Assembly (NCBI RefSeq): GCF_000166195.2
Contig: NZ_CM001403.1
Location: 4,668,432 to 4,732,431, forward strand
Direction: 5' to 3'
Origin: Mucilaginibacter paludis DSM 18603
GTDB lineage: Bacteria; Bacteroidota; Bacteroidia; Sphingobacteriales; Sphingobacteriaceae
Length of the DNA: 64,000 bases
Part shown: one piece after another, positions 7,940 through 15,673 of the stretch
Numbering within the stretch: position 1 is the first letter of the stretch
Layout: every line of letters starts with the position of its first letter
Translations under genes and position numbers: made by a program
Notes under the pieces: model-generated
The model's input: the letters and a program-made list of their open reading frames with translations, nothing else
What the model was told of the DNA's origin: nothing
Database searches by the model: none

Positions 7940-9526
7940 ATGAAAATGATTTTGACTGGGAGAGTTTTAGCGATATTGATAATTTGTGTAGTTTTTTCTG
8001 CTTGCCACCGTCCGCAACGGTCGGCAAAAACTGGAATGAAATATAATGACAGAACTAACGGAGGGTTTCAGGTTTTTAAAAATAAGCATCCGGCGCCGGG
8101 GCCTGGCCTTATACCCATTGAGGGCGGAACGTTTGTAGAAGGCGGTTCTGCCGATCAGGATGTTCAATACGATTTTATTGATAAAGCAAGACGATCGGTT
8201 ACGTCGTTTTATATGGATGAAACCGAGGTTTCAAACCGGGATTGGCTGGATTACTTAACCTGGATAAGGATACACTATCCTGCCGACCGCGAACTGTATT
8301 ATAATGCCCTTCCGGATACCCTGGTATGGCGCAGGGCATTGTCAGCCAATGAACCTTATGTTAATAGCTACTTCAGGCATACCGCTTTTCAGGATTATCC
8401 TGTGGTAGGCGTAACCTGGGAGCAAGCCAATGACTACTGCGATTGGCGCACCGATGCGGTGAACGAAACTATTTTAAGGGAAACTGGCCGCATTGCCGAT
8501 TGGAAGACAGCATCTGAAGATGGGAAAAAAATCCCGGCTCCTTTTAATACCGAAATCTATCTGAACGGCCAGCTTCGCGGAAAAGATTACGATGGTAAAA
8601 AAATGCTTCCCGACCTGTCAGTTGGTAAAAAGGCTGATTCCAGTGGCAAAGCCACACGCCCCGTACGTGCCGAAGATGGTATTTTAAAAGCACACTACAG
8701 ATTACCAAGCGAGGCCGAATGGGAGTACGCTGCCTTAGGTATTGTAAGCAAACAGGAAAATATTACAGAAGGCAAAATGTATCCCTGGAAGGGGATGGGC
8801 GTACGGTCGCCTAAGCGCCAAACCCAGGGTTTAATATTAGCTAACTTTAAACGCGGCATTGGTGATTACAGCGGCGTTGCCGGATCGTTAAACGATAAAG
8901 CTGATATTACTGCACCCGTTCGATCATACGAGCCAAATGATTTTGGCCTTTTCAATATGGCGGGTAACGTAAACGAATGGACTGCCGATACCTACAGACA
9001 GATACGCGAAGATGGTGACGACCTGAATCCTTTCCGTGGTAACCAATTCAAAAATACACGGATGGCCGATGCCCAAAAGGGAATTTTAGCGAAGGATAAA
9101 TTTGGACACCCCATTTACGACCCTGCCAAGGGAGGTAAAAAACAAACATGGGCTGAGTTGCAGGGAAGCCAGAACCAAACCAAGATACCAGATCAAACTC
9201 AACCGGTATCTACCAGCAAATACCCTTCTACCATTGATGGTAAACCCTACAACCCCGACCAGCGCGGATATAACGATACCGTAAATACGGTGTTATATGG
9301 CCGTACAACCTTGGTGAACGACCGCTCGAAGGTATACAAGGGCGGATCATGGAACGATATGGCTTATTGGCTTAACCCGGCCACCCGCCGCTTTATGGAT
9401 CAGGCCGACGCAAGCGCTGATGTTGGCTTCCGTTGCGCAATGGATATGGAAGGCGCGTCCGAAATTCATCCGGAAAATCAACCACACTTCAGGGTTAAAA
9501 AGCCTAAAAAGTACAGCCCTAAATGA
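7940..9526 (+). CDS. gldJ: Gliding motility / T9SS lipoprotein GldJ
   Basis: A 528-residue outer membrane lipoprotein with a formylglycine-generating-enzyme-like (FGE-sulfatase) fold, needed in Flavobacterium for gliding and stability of other Gld proteins. The lipobox is at VFSAC (Cys22). The FGE domain shows IPIEGGTFVEGGSADQD, YDFIDKARRSVTSFYMDETE, LPSEAEWEYAALG, GLFNMAGNVNEWTAD and a C-terminal KGGSWND ... RRFMDQADASADVGFRCAM. Large insertions between these blocks match GldJ rather than the shorter GldK. It is divergent from porV and followed by a terminator. Most Sphingobacteriaceae are not described as gliders, so the role may be secretion only. Confidence 0.9.
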   Translation: MKMILTGRVLAILIICVVFSACHRPQRSAKTGMKYNDRTNGGFQVFKNKHPAPGPGLIPIEGGTFVEGGSADQDVQYDFIDKARRSVTSFYMDETEVSNRDWLDYLTWIRIHYPADRELYYNALPDTLVWRRALSANEPYVNSYFRHTAFQDYPVVGVTWEQANDYCDWRTDAVNETILRETGRIADWKTASEDGKKIPAPFNTEIYLNGQLRGKDYDGKKMLPDLSVGKKADSSGKATRPVRAEDGILKAHYRLPSEAEWEYAALGIVSKQENITEGKMYPWKGMGVRSPKRQTQGLILANFKRGIGDYSGVAGSLNDKADITAPVRSYEPNDFGLFNMAGNVNEWTADTYRQIREDGDDLNPFRGNQFKNTRMADAQKGILAKDKFGHPIYDPAKGGKKQTWAELQGSQNQTKIPDQTQPVSTSKYPSTIDGKPYNPDQRGYNDTVNTVLYGRTTLVNDRSKVYKGGSWNDMAYWLNPATRRFMDQADASADVGFRCAMDMEGASEIHPENQPHFRVKKPKKYSPK

Positions 9527-9542
9527 TATTTTAAAAGACATA

Positions 9543-9578
9543 AAAAAAAGAGCATTACGAAAATAATCCTCTTTTTTT
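9543..9578 (+). terminator. Intrinsic terminator after gldJ
   Basis: AAAAAAAGAG (9543-9552) pairs with CTCTTTTTTT (9569-9578) around a 16-nt loop, 17 nt after the gldJ stop codon. The T-rich arm serves as the U-tract. Confidence 0.75.
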
Positions 9579-9660
9579 ATGGTGCCGTTTCCTGTTTACA
9601 GCAATGTTGTTTAGTTAAGCAGTTTCAGGCAGAGGGGTGTAGAGTTCGTCGCGCGGAGAA

Positions 9661-9798
9661 ACACACCCCCGCAGCCGCACAGCCAAACCCGCCCCCTCTC
9701 AAGAGGGGAGTATGCTAAATATGTTCATTGTCAATGTGTTATGTAGAAAAAACGGTGGCCCGTGTGATTCCCCTCTTGAGAGGGGCGGAGGGGTGTGT
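9661..9798. repeat. Inverted pair of palindromic repeats
   Basis: Two copies of CCCCTCT-NN-AGAGGGG (9693-9708 and 9770-9785) lie in opposite orientation. Their outer flanks also match: ACACACCCC near 9660 mirrors GGGGTGTGT near 9790. The left copy has about 18 extra bases between the flank and the palindrome. The stretch between gldJ and the aldo/keto reductase gene (9579-9845) holds no plausible gene. Confidence 0.7.
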
Positions 9799-9845
9799 AC
9801 TATGCGAGCGATTGTAAATCCCAGTGTTCTTATCTACTATTGTAT

Positions 9846-10874
9846 TTATTTTACAAAATTGCGGTGCTGAATGTTATCATAAAAGCCCCCGAAAAGATTT
9901 TTCTTAACGGCCTCTTCTTCAAAAAAAGCCGCCGGAAAGCCCAGGTCGTAAGCGCTTATTTTATCGAGCCTGCTCATGTGTTCATCGCTCAGGGTTACAT
10001 CAACACATTTTAAATTTTCTGCAACTTGCTGTGGCTTGGTGGCACCCACAATAGGAATACACGAAAAGCTTTGCTGCATCAGCCATTTCAAAGCGACGCT
10101 TGATGGTTCAACACCTAAGTCGTTAGCGATATTCACCACTTCGCGCGCAATGTTGGTGCTTCTTTCGTTCAGGCGATTGCTGGTCTCCTTAATCCGGCCC
10201 CGTTCGCCACGGAGGTATTTGCCCGATAATGCTCCGCCCGCTAATGGCGCCCAGGGTAATACCGTCATGTTATAATGCTGGGCCATGGGTATTAGCTCTC
10301 TTTCCACTGTACGCTGTATCAGGCTATATTCAACCTGTAAACCAATAAACTGGCTCCAGCCCATCAGCTCGGCCATAGTATTGGCTTTGGATATTACCCA
10401 GGCAGGCGTATCTGATATGCCGATGTACATGATCTTCCCCTGCTTTACCAGGTCATCCAGGCCCCTTAAAATCTCATCAACAGGGGTTAAATTATCCCAG
10501 ATGTGCAAGTACATCAGATCGATGTAACCGGTATTTAAACGCTTTAAGCTGGCTTCAACCGAGCGCATCATGTTTTTACGGCTGTTGCCGCTGGCATTAA
10601 CCTGTTTGGTGTTTTCGTACAAACTGTATTTGGTGGCTACCACGTAGCTATCTCTTTCGGCGGCAATAAATTCGCCCAAAAAAACTTCGCTGGTACCTTT
10701 GGTATAAAAATTAGCGGTATCTAAAAAATTACCACCGGCATTTACATAGGTATCAAAAACCTGTTTGCTTACCTCTTTATCGGCACCCCAACCATTCTCG
10801 GTGCCAAAACCCATCGTACCGAGGCATAACTCGGATACCTTAAGGCCCGATCTTCCTAATGTTTTAAATTTCAT
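9846..10874 (-). CDS. Aldo/keto reductase
   Basis: A cytoplasmic NADPH-dependent oxidoreductase of the AKR superfamily (342 residues, TIM barrel). The start MKFKTLGRSGLKVSELCLG matches the family. The catalytic tetrad is visible as D and Y in LDTANFYTKG, K in VVATKYS and H in LMYLHIWD; the C-terminal cofactor site shows IPIVGATKPQQVAENL. A longer open frame upstream (to 10940) adds residues foreign to the family. The start overlaps the end of the AI-2E permease gene by 11 nt, so the two are probably translationally coupled. The substrate is unknown. Confidence 0.92.
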   Translation of the reverse strand: MKFKTLGRSGLKVSELCLGTMGFGTENGWGADKEVSKQVFDTYVNAGGNFLDTANFYTKGTSEVFLGEFIAAERDSYVVATKYSLYENTKQVNASGNSRKNMMRSVEASLKRLNTGYIDLMYLHIWDNLTPVDEILRGLDDLVKQGKIMYIGISDTPAWVISKANTMAELMGWSQFIGLQVEYSLIQRTVERELIPMAQHYNMTVLPWAPLAGGALSGKYLRGERGRIKETSNRLNERSTNIAREVVNIANDLGVEPSSVALKWLMQQSFSCIPIVGATKPQQVAENLKCVDVTLSDEHMSRLDKISAYDLGFPAAFFEEEAVKKNLFGGFYDNIQHRNFVK

Positions 10875-11997
10875 CATGTTGTTGTTCTCTTTTATCATCT
10901 TCTGGGTTTTCGGTAGTGTCTTGCTGCTCAACGTTAGCAATCACACTTTCGGCATATTCAGTTTGGTCGCCCAGTAACAAACCCCAGGGTTTCAAGTCGT
11001 TTACCCTGTCGAAAATTATTTTTACAATAGCTAAAACCGGTATCGATAAAAACATACCCGATATATCCCATACCATTTCGCCAACTACTACGCCCAGCAC
11101 TACAATTAGAGCGTTCAGCCTAACCTTTGAGCCTACTATGCGTGGCATAATAATGTTACTGTCAACCAAATGCACACCAACTATGGCTGCTGCTACCTCT
11201 ATCGCCTTAGCAGGGCCGGATGTACCTAAGGTGAGTGTTGTGCCAATGGCCATGGCGGTAAATATACCCACGTATGGAACAAGGTTAAATATCCCGGTAA
11301 TTAAGGCCAGTAAAAGCGCGTATTTGATGCCCAGGATAGTTAATATGCCGAATACTATGATGCATACGGTGAGCATTTCGAGAAACAGGCCCGAGATGTA
11401 CTTCTTCATGATGTATTGAATTTGCTCTGCAACATCAAAAACCAGCACCTCGCTATCTGTGCCAAAAGCCTTCAGTAAAAAGCCGATCAGTATCTTGCGG
11501 TAAAACAAAACAAAGAAGGTATAAATAAAGATGAATACCAGGAACAGCACGATAGACGAAAGCGATAAGAAAGCAGAACCTATAACCGAGGCTCCTGCGG
11601 CATTAGCCTCTTTTTTAACCGTATTAATTTGCTGGTTTACGTTGATATGAAACTCATTCACCAGCCAGCGGTGCAGTTGGTCTGTGATGTTGGTAAATTG
11701 TTCTTTGATCTTGGGGATATCTTCTGATAAGGTACCCATCTGTGATCCAACCAGATAAATGATAAGCGCGATAAATGCCGTAAACAAAATCACCGAGATC
11801 ATGGCTGCGCCTCCGCGCGGAATACGGCACTTGTTTTCTAAAAACCGGGCCATTGGCAGTAGTAACATGGCAAACAAAAACGAAAATACCAGTGGGGCCA
11901 ATAGCTCTTTACCTATAATGGCGATATAACCGATGCATAGCAGGCTAACTAATACAAATGCAAGTTTGGCATAATAGGGTAAAACGGTTTTATTCAT
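10864..11997 (-). CDS. AI-2E family transporter (UPF0118 permease)
   Basis: An inner membrane protein of 377 residues with about eight membrane segments, of the family that includes TqsA and YdgG. Paired hydrophobic helices occupy about 10-80, a hydrophilic helical part (about 90-145, with IKEQFTNITDQLHRW) follows, then membrane helices from 150 onward with the family block GIFNLVPYVGIFTAM and the polar VDSNIIMPRIVG. The last 30 residues are acidic and glutamine-rich. Family members export varied solutes, some acting as Na+/H+ antiporters, so AI-2 transport should not be assumed. Confidence 0.9.
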   Translation of the reverse strand: MNKTVLPYYAKLAFVLVSLLCIGYIAIIGKELLAPLVFSFLFAMLLLPMARFLENKCRIPRGGAAMISVILFTAFIALIIYLVGSQMGTLSEDIPKIKEQFTNITDQLHRWLVNEFHINVNQQINTVKKEANAAGASVIGSAFLSLSSIVLFLVFIFIYTFFVLFYRKILIGFLLKAFGTDSEVLVFDVAEQIQYIMKKYISGLFLEMLTVCIIVFGILTILGIKYALLLALITGIFNLVPYVGIFTAMAIGTTLTLGTSGPAKAIEVAAAIVGVHLVDSNIIMPRIVGSKVRLNALIVVLGVVVGEMVWDISGMFLSIPVLAIVKIIFDRVNDLKPWGLLLGDQTEYAESVIANVEQQDTTENPEDDKREQQHDEI

Positions 11998-12138
11998 TGA
12001 GTTTCAATTTAAACAATATTACAATTTGCATGTAATATAAATTATTTTTTTGGTGTTGATTCACACTGTTAACAATTGTTGGGCCAAAAGGTTAAATATT
12101 TTGCTTTACTAAAAACATGGCTTAATCATAAATTAAGC

Positions 12139-12146
12139 TAATTTTG
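12139..12146 (+). promoter_or_regulatory. -7 promoter box of uvrC
   Basis: TAATTTTG matches TAnnTTTG exactly. It ends one base before the first possible ATG (12148) and 13 bases before the second (12160), so transcription probably starts between them. Confidence 0.55.
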
Positions 12147-12159
12147 TATGATAAATCCG

Positions 12160-13974
12160 ATGGATATTTTTGATTACAAAGCCGCGATAAAAAACATTCC
12201 GCATAAACCAGGAGTATACCAGTTTTGGAATACTGATAACGAGCTGATTTACATAGGTAAAGCCAAGGATCTGCGTAACAGGGTAGGCTCGTACTTTAAC
12301 AAGGATCTGAATGTTAACGGAAAAACCAGGGTGCTGGTTAGCAAAATACGTAATATCACGTTCACCATTGTTGATACCGAGGTAGATGCCTGGTTGTTAG
12401 AGAACAGTCTGATTAAAAAACATCAGCCACGCTATAACATTTTGTTGAAAGATGATAAAACCTATCCCTGGATCATCATCAAGAACGAAAATTATCCCCG
12501 CATATACTGGACCAGGACCATTGTACGCGATGGCTCCAAGTACCTGGGCCCTTATGCTTCGGTGAGCATGATGCACGCCATATTGAGCCTGATACGCGAA
12601 ACTTATCCCTTACGTACCTGTAGCCTGCCTTTAACCAAGCCTAATATTGATGCCGGCAAGTTTAAGGTTTGCCTGGAATACCAGTTGGGTAACTGCAAGG
12701 GGCCCTGCCAGAATTATCAAACCGAGGATGACTATGCCAGCAACATCGAAGAGATTAAAGATATTCTGAACGGTAAAATAGGCACGATATTAAAAAACTT
12801 GAAAGCCGATATAGAGAATGCCGCCCTTAACATGAACTTTGAGCTGGCGCATCAGTTAAAGCGCAAGTTTGATTTGTTGGAAAATTATCAGAGCAAATCG
12901 ACTGTGGTTAACTCTTCAATTACCGATATCGACGTTTTCAGCATAGCATCCGAAGAGAAGTACGCCTTTGTTAACTTTTTGAAGGTGATGAACGGCACCA
13001 TCATCCAAACACAAACCATCGAGCTTAAAAAGCGCCTGGACGAGGATGATGAAGAGTTGCTCACATTCGCCATTACCGAGTTCCGTGAGCGTTACAGCAG
13101 CAAAGCCAAAGAAATTATTGTGCCTTTTGATATCGACCTCGATGACCCACACATTAAATTCACGGTTCCTAAATTAGGCGAGAAGAAAAAGCTGTTAGAT
13201 CTGTCCCAAAAAAACGTCACCTTTTTTAAGCGCGATAAAATTGAGCAATATGAAAAATTAAATCCGGAAGTACGATCTGAGCGCTTACTGACGCAAATGA
13301 TGAAGGATTTGCGCATGAACCAGCTGCCAAGGCATATCGAGTGTTTTGATAACTCCAATTTTCAAGGCAAGTACCCTGTTTCGGCCATTGTTGTATTTAA
13401 GGACGGCAAACCATCTAAAAAGGATTACCGCCACTTTAATGTTAAAACGGTTGAGGGGCCTAATGATTTTGCCACCATGGAGGAAGCCGTTCACCGGAGA
13501 TACCGGAGGATGCTGGATGAAGGCGGCGAATTACCCCAGTTGATCGTGATCGACGGAGGAAAGGGGCAGCTATCGTCAGCCTTAAAAAGCCTTAAACTTT
13601 TGGGTATCGATAAGCAGATCACAGTAATTGGCATAGCCAAACGGTTGGAAGAGCTGTTTTATCCCGGCGACCAGTACCCTATGTACCTGGATAAAAAATC
13701 GGAAACGTTGAAAGTGATCCAACACCTGCGTGATGAAGCGCACCGTTTCGGCATTACCTTTCACCGTAAAAAGCGCGACAAGGGCACGTTGGCTACCGAA
13801 CTGGAACTGATTGACGGGATAGGAAAAACCTCGGCCGAAAAGCTGTTGAAATATTTTAAATCGGTCAAAAAGATCCGCGAAGCCACAACCGAGGAGCTAC
13901 AGGAAGTAGTTAACACCAAACAGGCCAAAGCCATTACGCAATATTTTACGCAGGATAAACAGGAAATAGTATAG
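12160..13974 (+). CDS. uvrC: Excinuclease ABC subunit C
   Basis: The nuclease of UvrABC nucleotide excision repair, making the 3' and 5' incisions around a lesion. Visible parts are the GIY-YIG domain (about 15-95, PGVYQFWN and YIGKAKDLRNRV), a four-cysteine patch (CSL ... CLEYQLGNCKGPC), a UVR helical motif near 205-240, the RNase H-like endonuclease domain (about 380-530, IECFDNSN and VIDGGKGQL) and a C-terminal helix-hairpin-helix (LELIDGIGKTSAEKLL). I chose ATG 12160 (MDIFDYKAAI, 604 residues) because the promoter box touches ATG 12148; the longer form adds MINP. Confidence 0.96.
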   Translation: MDIFDYKAAIKNIPHKPGVYQFWNTDNELIYIGKAKDLRNRVGSYFNKDLNVNGKTRVLVSKIRNITFTIVDTEVDAWLLENSLIKKHQPRYNILLKDDKTYPWIIIKNENYPRIYWTRTIVRDGSKYLGPYASVSMMHAILSLIRETYPLRTCSLPLTKPNIDAGKFKVCLEYQLGNCKGPCQNYQTEDDYASNIEEIKDILNGKIGTILKNLKADIENAALNMNFELAHQLKRKFDLLENYQSKSTVVNSSITDIDVFSIASEEKYAFVNFLKVMNGTIIQTQTIELKKRLDEDDEELLTFAITEFRERYSSKAKEIIVPFDIDLDDPHIKFTVPKLGEKKKLLDLSQKNVTFFKRDKIEQYEKLNPEVRSERLLTQMMKDLRMNQLPRHIECFDNSNFQGKYPVSAIVVFKDGKPSKKDYRHFNVKTVEGPNDFATMEEAVHRRYRRMLDEGGELPQLIVIDGGKGQLSSALKSLKLLGIDKQITVIGIAKRLEELFYPGDQYPMYLDKKSETLKVIQHLRDEAHRFGITFHRKKRDKGTLATELELIDGIGKTSAEKLLKYFKSVKKIREATTEELQEVVNTKQAKAITQYFTQDKQEIV

Positions 13975-14069
13975 GCATAATGATAAAGTGCATGGGCGGG
14001 TTATCTCACACCTCGCTTGTTATTATAGATCGCTAATCCGTTTTAAAAATTAAGATGGATCAATAAAAA

Positions 14070-14921
14070 TCACACAATTTTCAACAGCAACGTAAGTTTA
14101 TGGAAATATGGCGCTGACCAAATTTCCAGCACTTTTGGATCGCGGATAAATCGCCTTATATCATTTACAACATAAGTCATTTTTACAGTATCAATCCGTT
14201 TAGCCAGGAGTTCTCTGAATTCAGTTTCAGTTATTGTATCCTTGTGCCAGTCGCCACTATCCTTAGCCCTGATTGCGAAATGATTTAAATTCAAAGGGAT
14301 TCCTTTTCGGATATACCATTCCATATCATACCAGTCGCGTCCTTTAACATTGTTGCCCCATTTGCGAAAAAGAAGGGCATGCATTTTACCAGCGAAAAGA
14401 TTGGGCTGGGTAAAGCATTTCACGTAAAAGGAGAAAGGCCGCGACAGAAGCTTTTCTTCGGTTTCAAATCCTAAAGGAGGCTCCCGGTCAACCTCTATCT
14501 TAATGGTGATGTTAGCCACCTGGCTCAGGCCATTTTGTGGAATAATGTTTTCCAATACAAGTTCTTTCCAGATAGTTTCGGATTTTAAAAAAGCCGAGCC
14601 GATATTTGTTTTATTTGTCTTTGGCTTTTCCCTGATGGTTACCCGCATACCCAGGGCCTCAAATTCATGAATGATCGCTTCCTGGTATTTGTGTAATGTA
14701 AACCCCGGCTCAACGGCCAGCAACGAAAAATCAAGATCCTCCGAAAAGCGGTCGAGGCCATAGAATATCCTCAATGCCGTACCTCCATAAAATGCAGCGT
14801 TTTCAAAAAAGCCAGCCCTGTAAAGTCCCGCCAATGCAATCTCCTGCATAATTTCTCTGAGCGCGTCTTTTGCCTCCTGTTGGTTTGCCGGCTTATAATC
14901 GTCCAGCCACTCTTTTATCAT
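14070..14921 (-). CDS. AbiEii-type nucleotidyltransferase toxin
   Basis: The toxin of a type IV AbiE toxin-antitoxin pair, 283 residues, with a DNA polymerase beta-like nucleotidyltransferase fold. The signature GGTALRIFYGLDRFSEDLDF is visible (GGT at 46-48, R51, E61-D62 and D64), followed by KMHALLFRKW and the KGRDWYDMEWYI block. Related toxins block growth by modifying nucleic acids, and AbiE systems can abort phage infection. Its start overlaps the antitoxin stop by 4 nt (ATGA), so the two are coupled. The pair sits between uvrC and the PBP1A gene, which looks like accessory DNA placed between core genes. Confidence 0.93.
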   Translation of the reverse strand: MIKEWLDDYKPANQQEAKDALREIMQEIALAGLYRAGFFENAAFYGGTALRIFYGLDRFSEDLDFSLLAVEPGFTLHKYQEAIIHEFEALGMRVTIREKPKTNKTNIGSAFLKSETIWKELVLENIIPQNGLSQVANITIKIEVDREPPLGFETEEKLLSRPFSFYVKCFTQPNLFAGKMHALLFRKWGNNVKGRDWYDMEWYIRKGIPLNLNHFAIRAKDSGDWHKDTITETEFRELLAKRIDTVKMTYVVNDIRRFIRDPKVLEIWSAPYFHKLTLLLKIV

Positions 14922-15556
14922 AAGCTGTCAATCGTTTTAATAACCATCAGCAAGCTTTCTTTTTTCGGTGCATTATTTATCCATTCCTCCATCATCGGGG
15001 TATTAAACTCTTTTAATGCCGTTTCGTCCATTCGCAAATTATCAACCAAGTAGCTGTAAGCACCTGCCATACTTCTTAATGTCAACCCGGAAGTGGTTAC
15101 AATCTTGTCGCATAGTGCTTTTTCGGGCGATGCAACTATAGCGTATTGCTCAGATAAGAGTTTTATTGTCCGTAAGCCAAAAGAATAATAAGGTAAAGGC
15201 AAGTGGGTATAAGTGAACACGCCCATCGGCGTATTAAATTCTCTGGAGGCCTTAGTGGTCATAGAGGCGATCTCATATACCCGCTCGGGTATCAAACCGT
15301 AATATGATAAAGCAGTATCTACAGATACATAGCTGGGTCCAAGGATATGATTAGCCATTAAGGTGGTTTCCGGCTTAATGGCGTGTATTTTTTCTCCGGC
15401 TATATACAGTCCTTTTTTTACTGACGATAAAAGACCCTCTGACTTCAATGCATTGATCTTATCATTAGGGCGTTTATAATCCTTTAGCCACGACGTTAAC
15501 AGCTGGTGTGTTAACGGTTGGGTAGAATGATGATATATTACCTGATCAATCGTCAT
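14918..15556 (-). CDS. AbiEi-type antitoxin and transcriptional regulator
   Basis: A 212-residue partner of the AbiEii toxin. Known AbiEi proteins have an N-terminal winged helix that represses their own promoter and a C-terminal domain that carries antitoxicity. The N-terminus (about 10-55, LTHQLLTSWLKDYKRPND, LKSEGLLSSVKKGLYIAG) fits the winged helix, and the centre (SYVSVDTALSYYGLIPERV, SPEKALCDKI) fits the AbiEi family. It is the first gene of the pair; its promoter box and a possible operator lie directly upstream. Confidence 0.88.
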   Translation of the reverse strand: MTIDQVIYHHSTQPLTHQLLTSWLKDYKRPNDKINALKSEGLLSSVKKGLYIAGEKIHAIKPETTLMANHILGPSYVSVDTALSYYGLIPERVYEIASMTTKASREFNTPMGVFTYTHLPLPYYSFGLRTIKLLSEQYAIVASPEKALCDKIVTTSGLTLRSMAGAYSYLVDNLRMDETALKEFNTPMMEEWINNAPKKESLLMVIKTIDSL

Positions 15557-15558
15557 TT

Positions 15559-15601
15559 ACAAATGTAGATATATCATAAGATAATCGGAAATTACATTTG
15601 T
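15559..15601 (-). promoter_or_regulatory. Promoter and probable AbiEi operator
   Basis: ACAAATGTA (15559-15567) and TACATTTGT (15593-15601) form a perfect 9-bp inverted repeat with centres 34 bp apart, about three helical turns. On the minus strand the arm next to the gene contains TACATTTG (15567-15560), an exact -7 box, 3 nt before the antitoxin ATG. Binding here would cover the promoter. AbiEi proteins are known to bind inverted repeats in their own promoters; the use of this site is inferred. Confidence 0.6.
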
Positions 15602-15673
15602 TGTATAAAATGAAAAATTGAAGTAGTTCCTAAGCCTCCGTTTTTTTTGCTGCCGTTATGGTTACCTTCATCA

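Noticed and set aside
9661..9798. Possible CRISPR-like repeat unit
   Set aside because: Only two inverted palindromic copies, no regular spacing and no cas genes.
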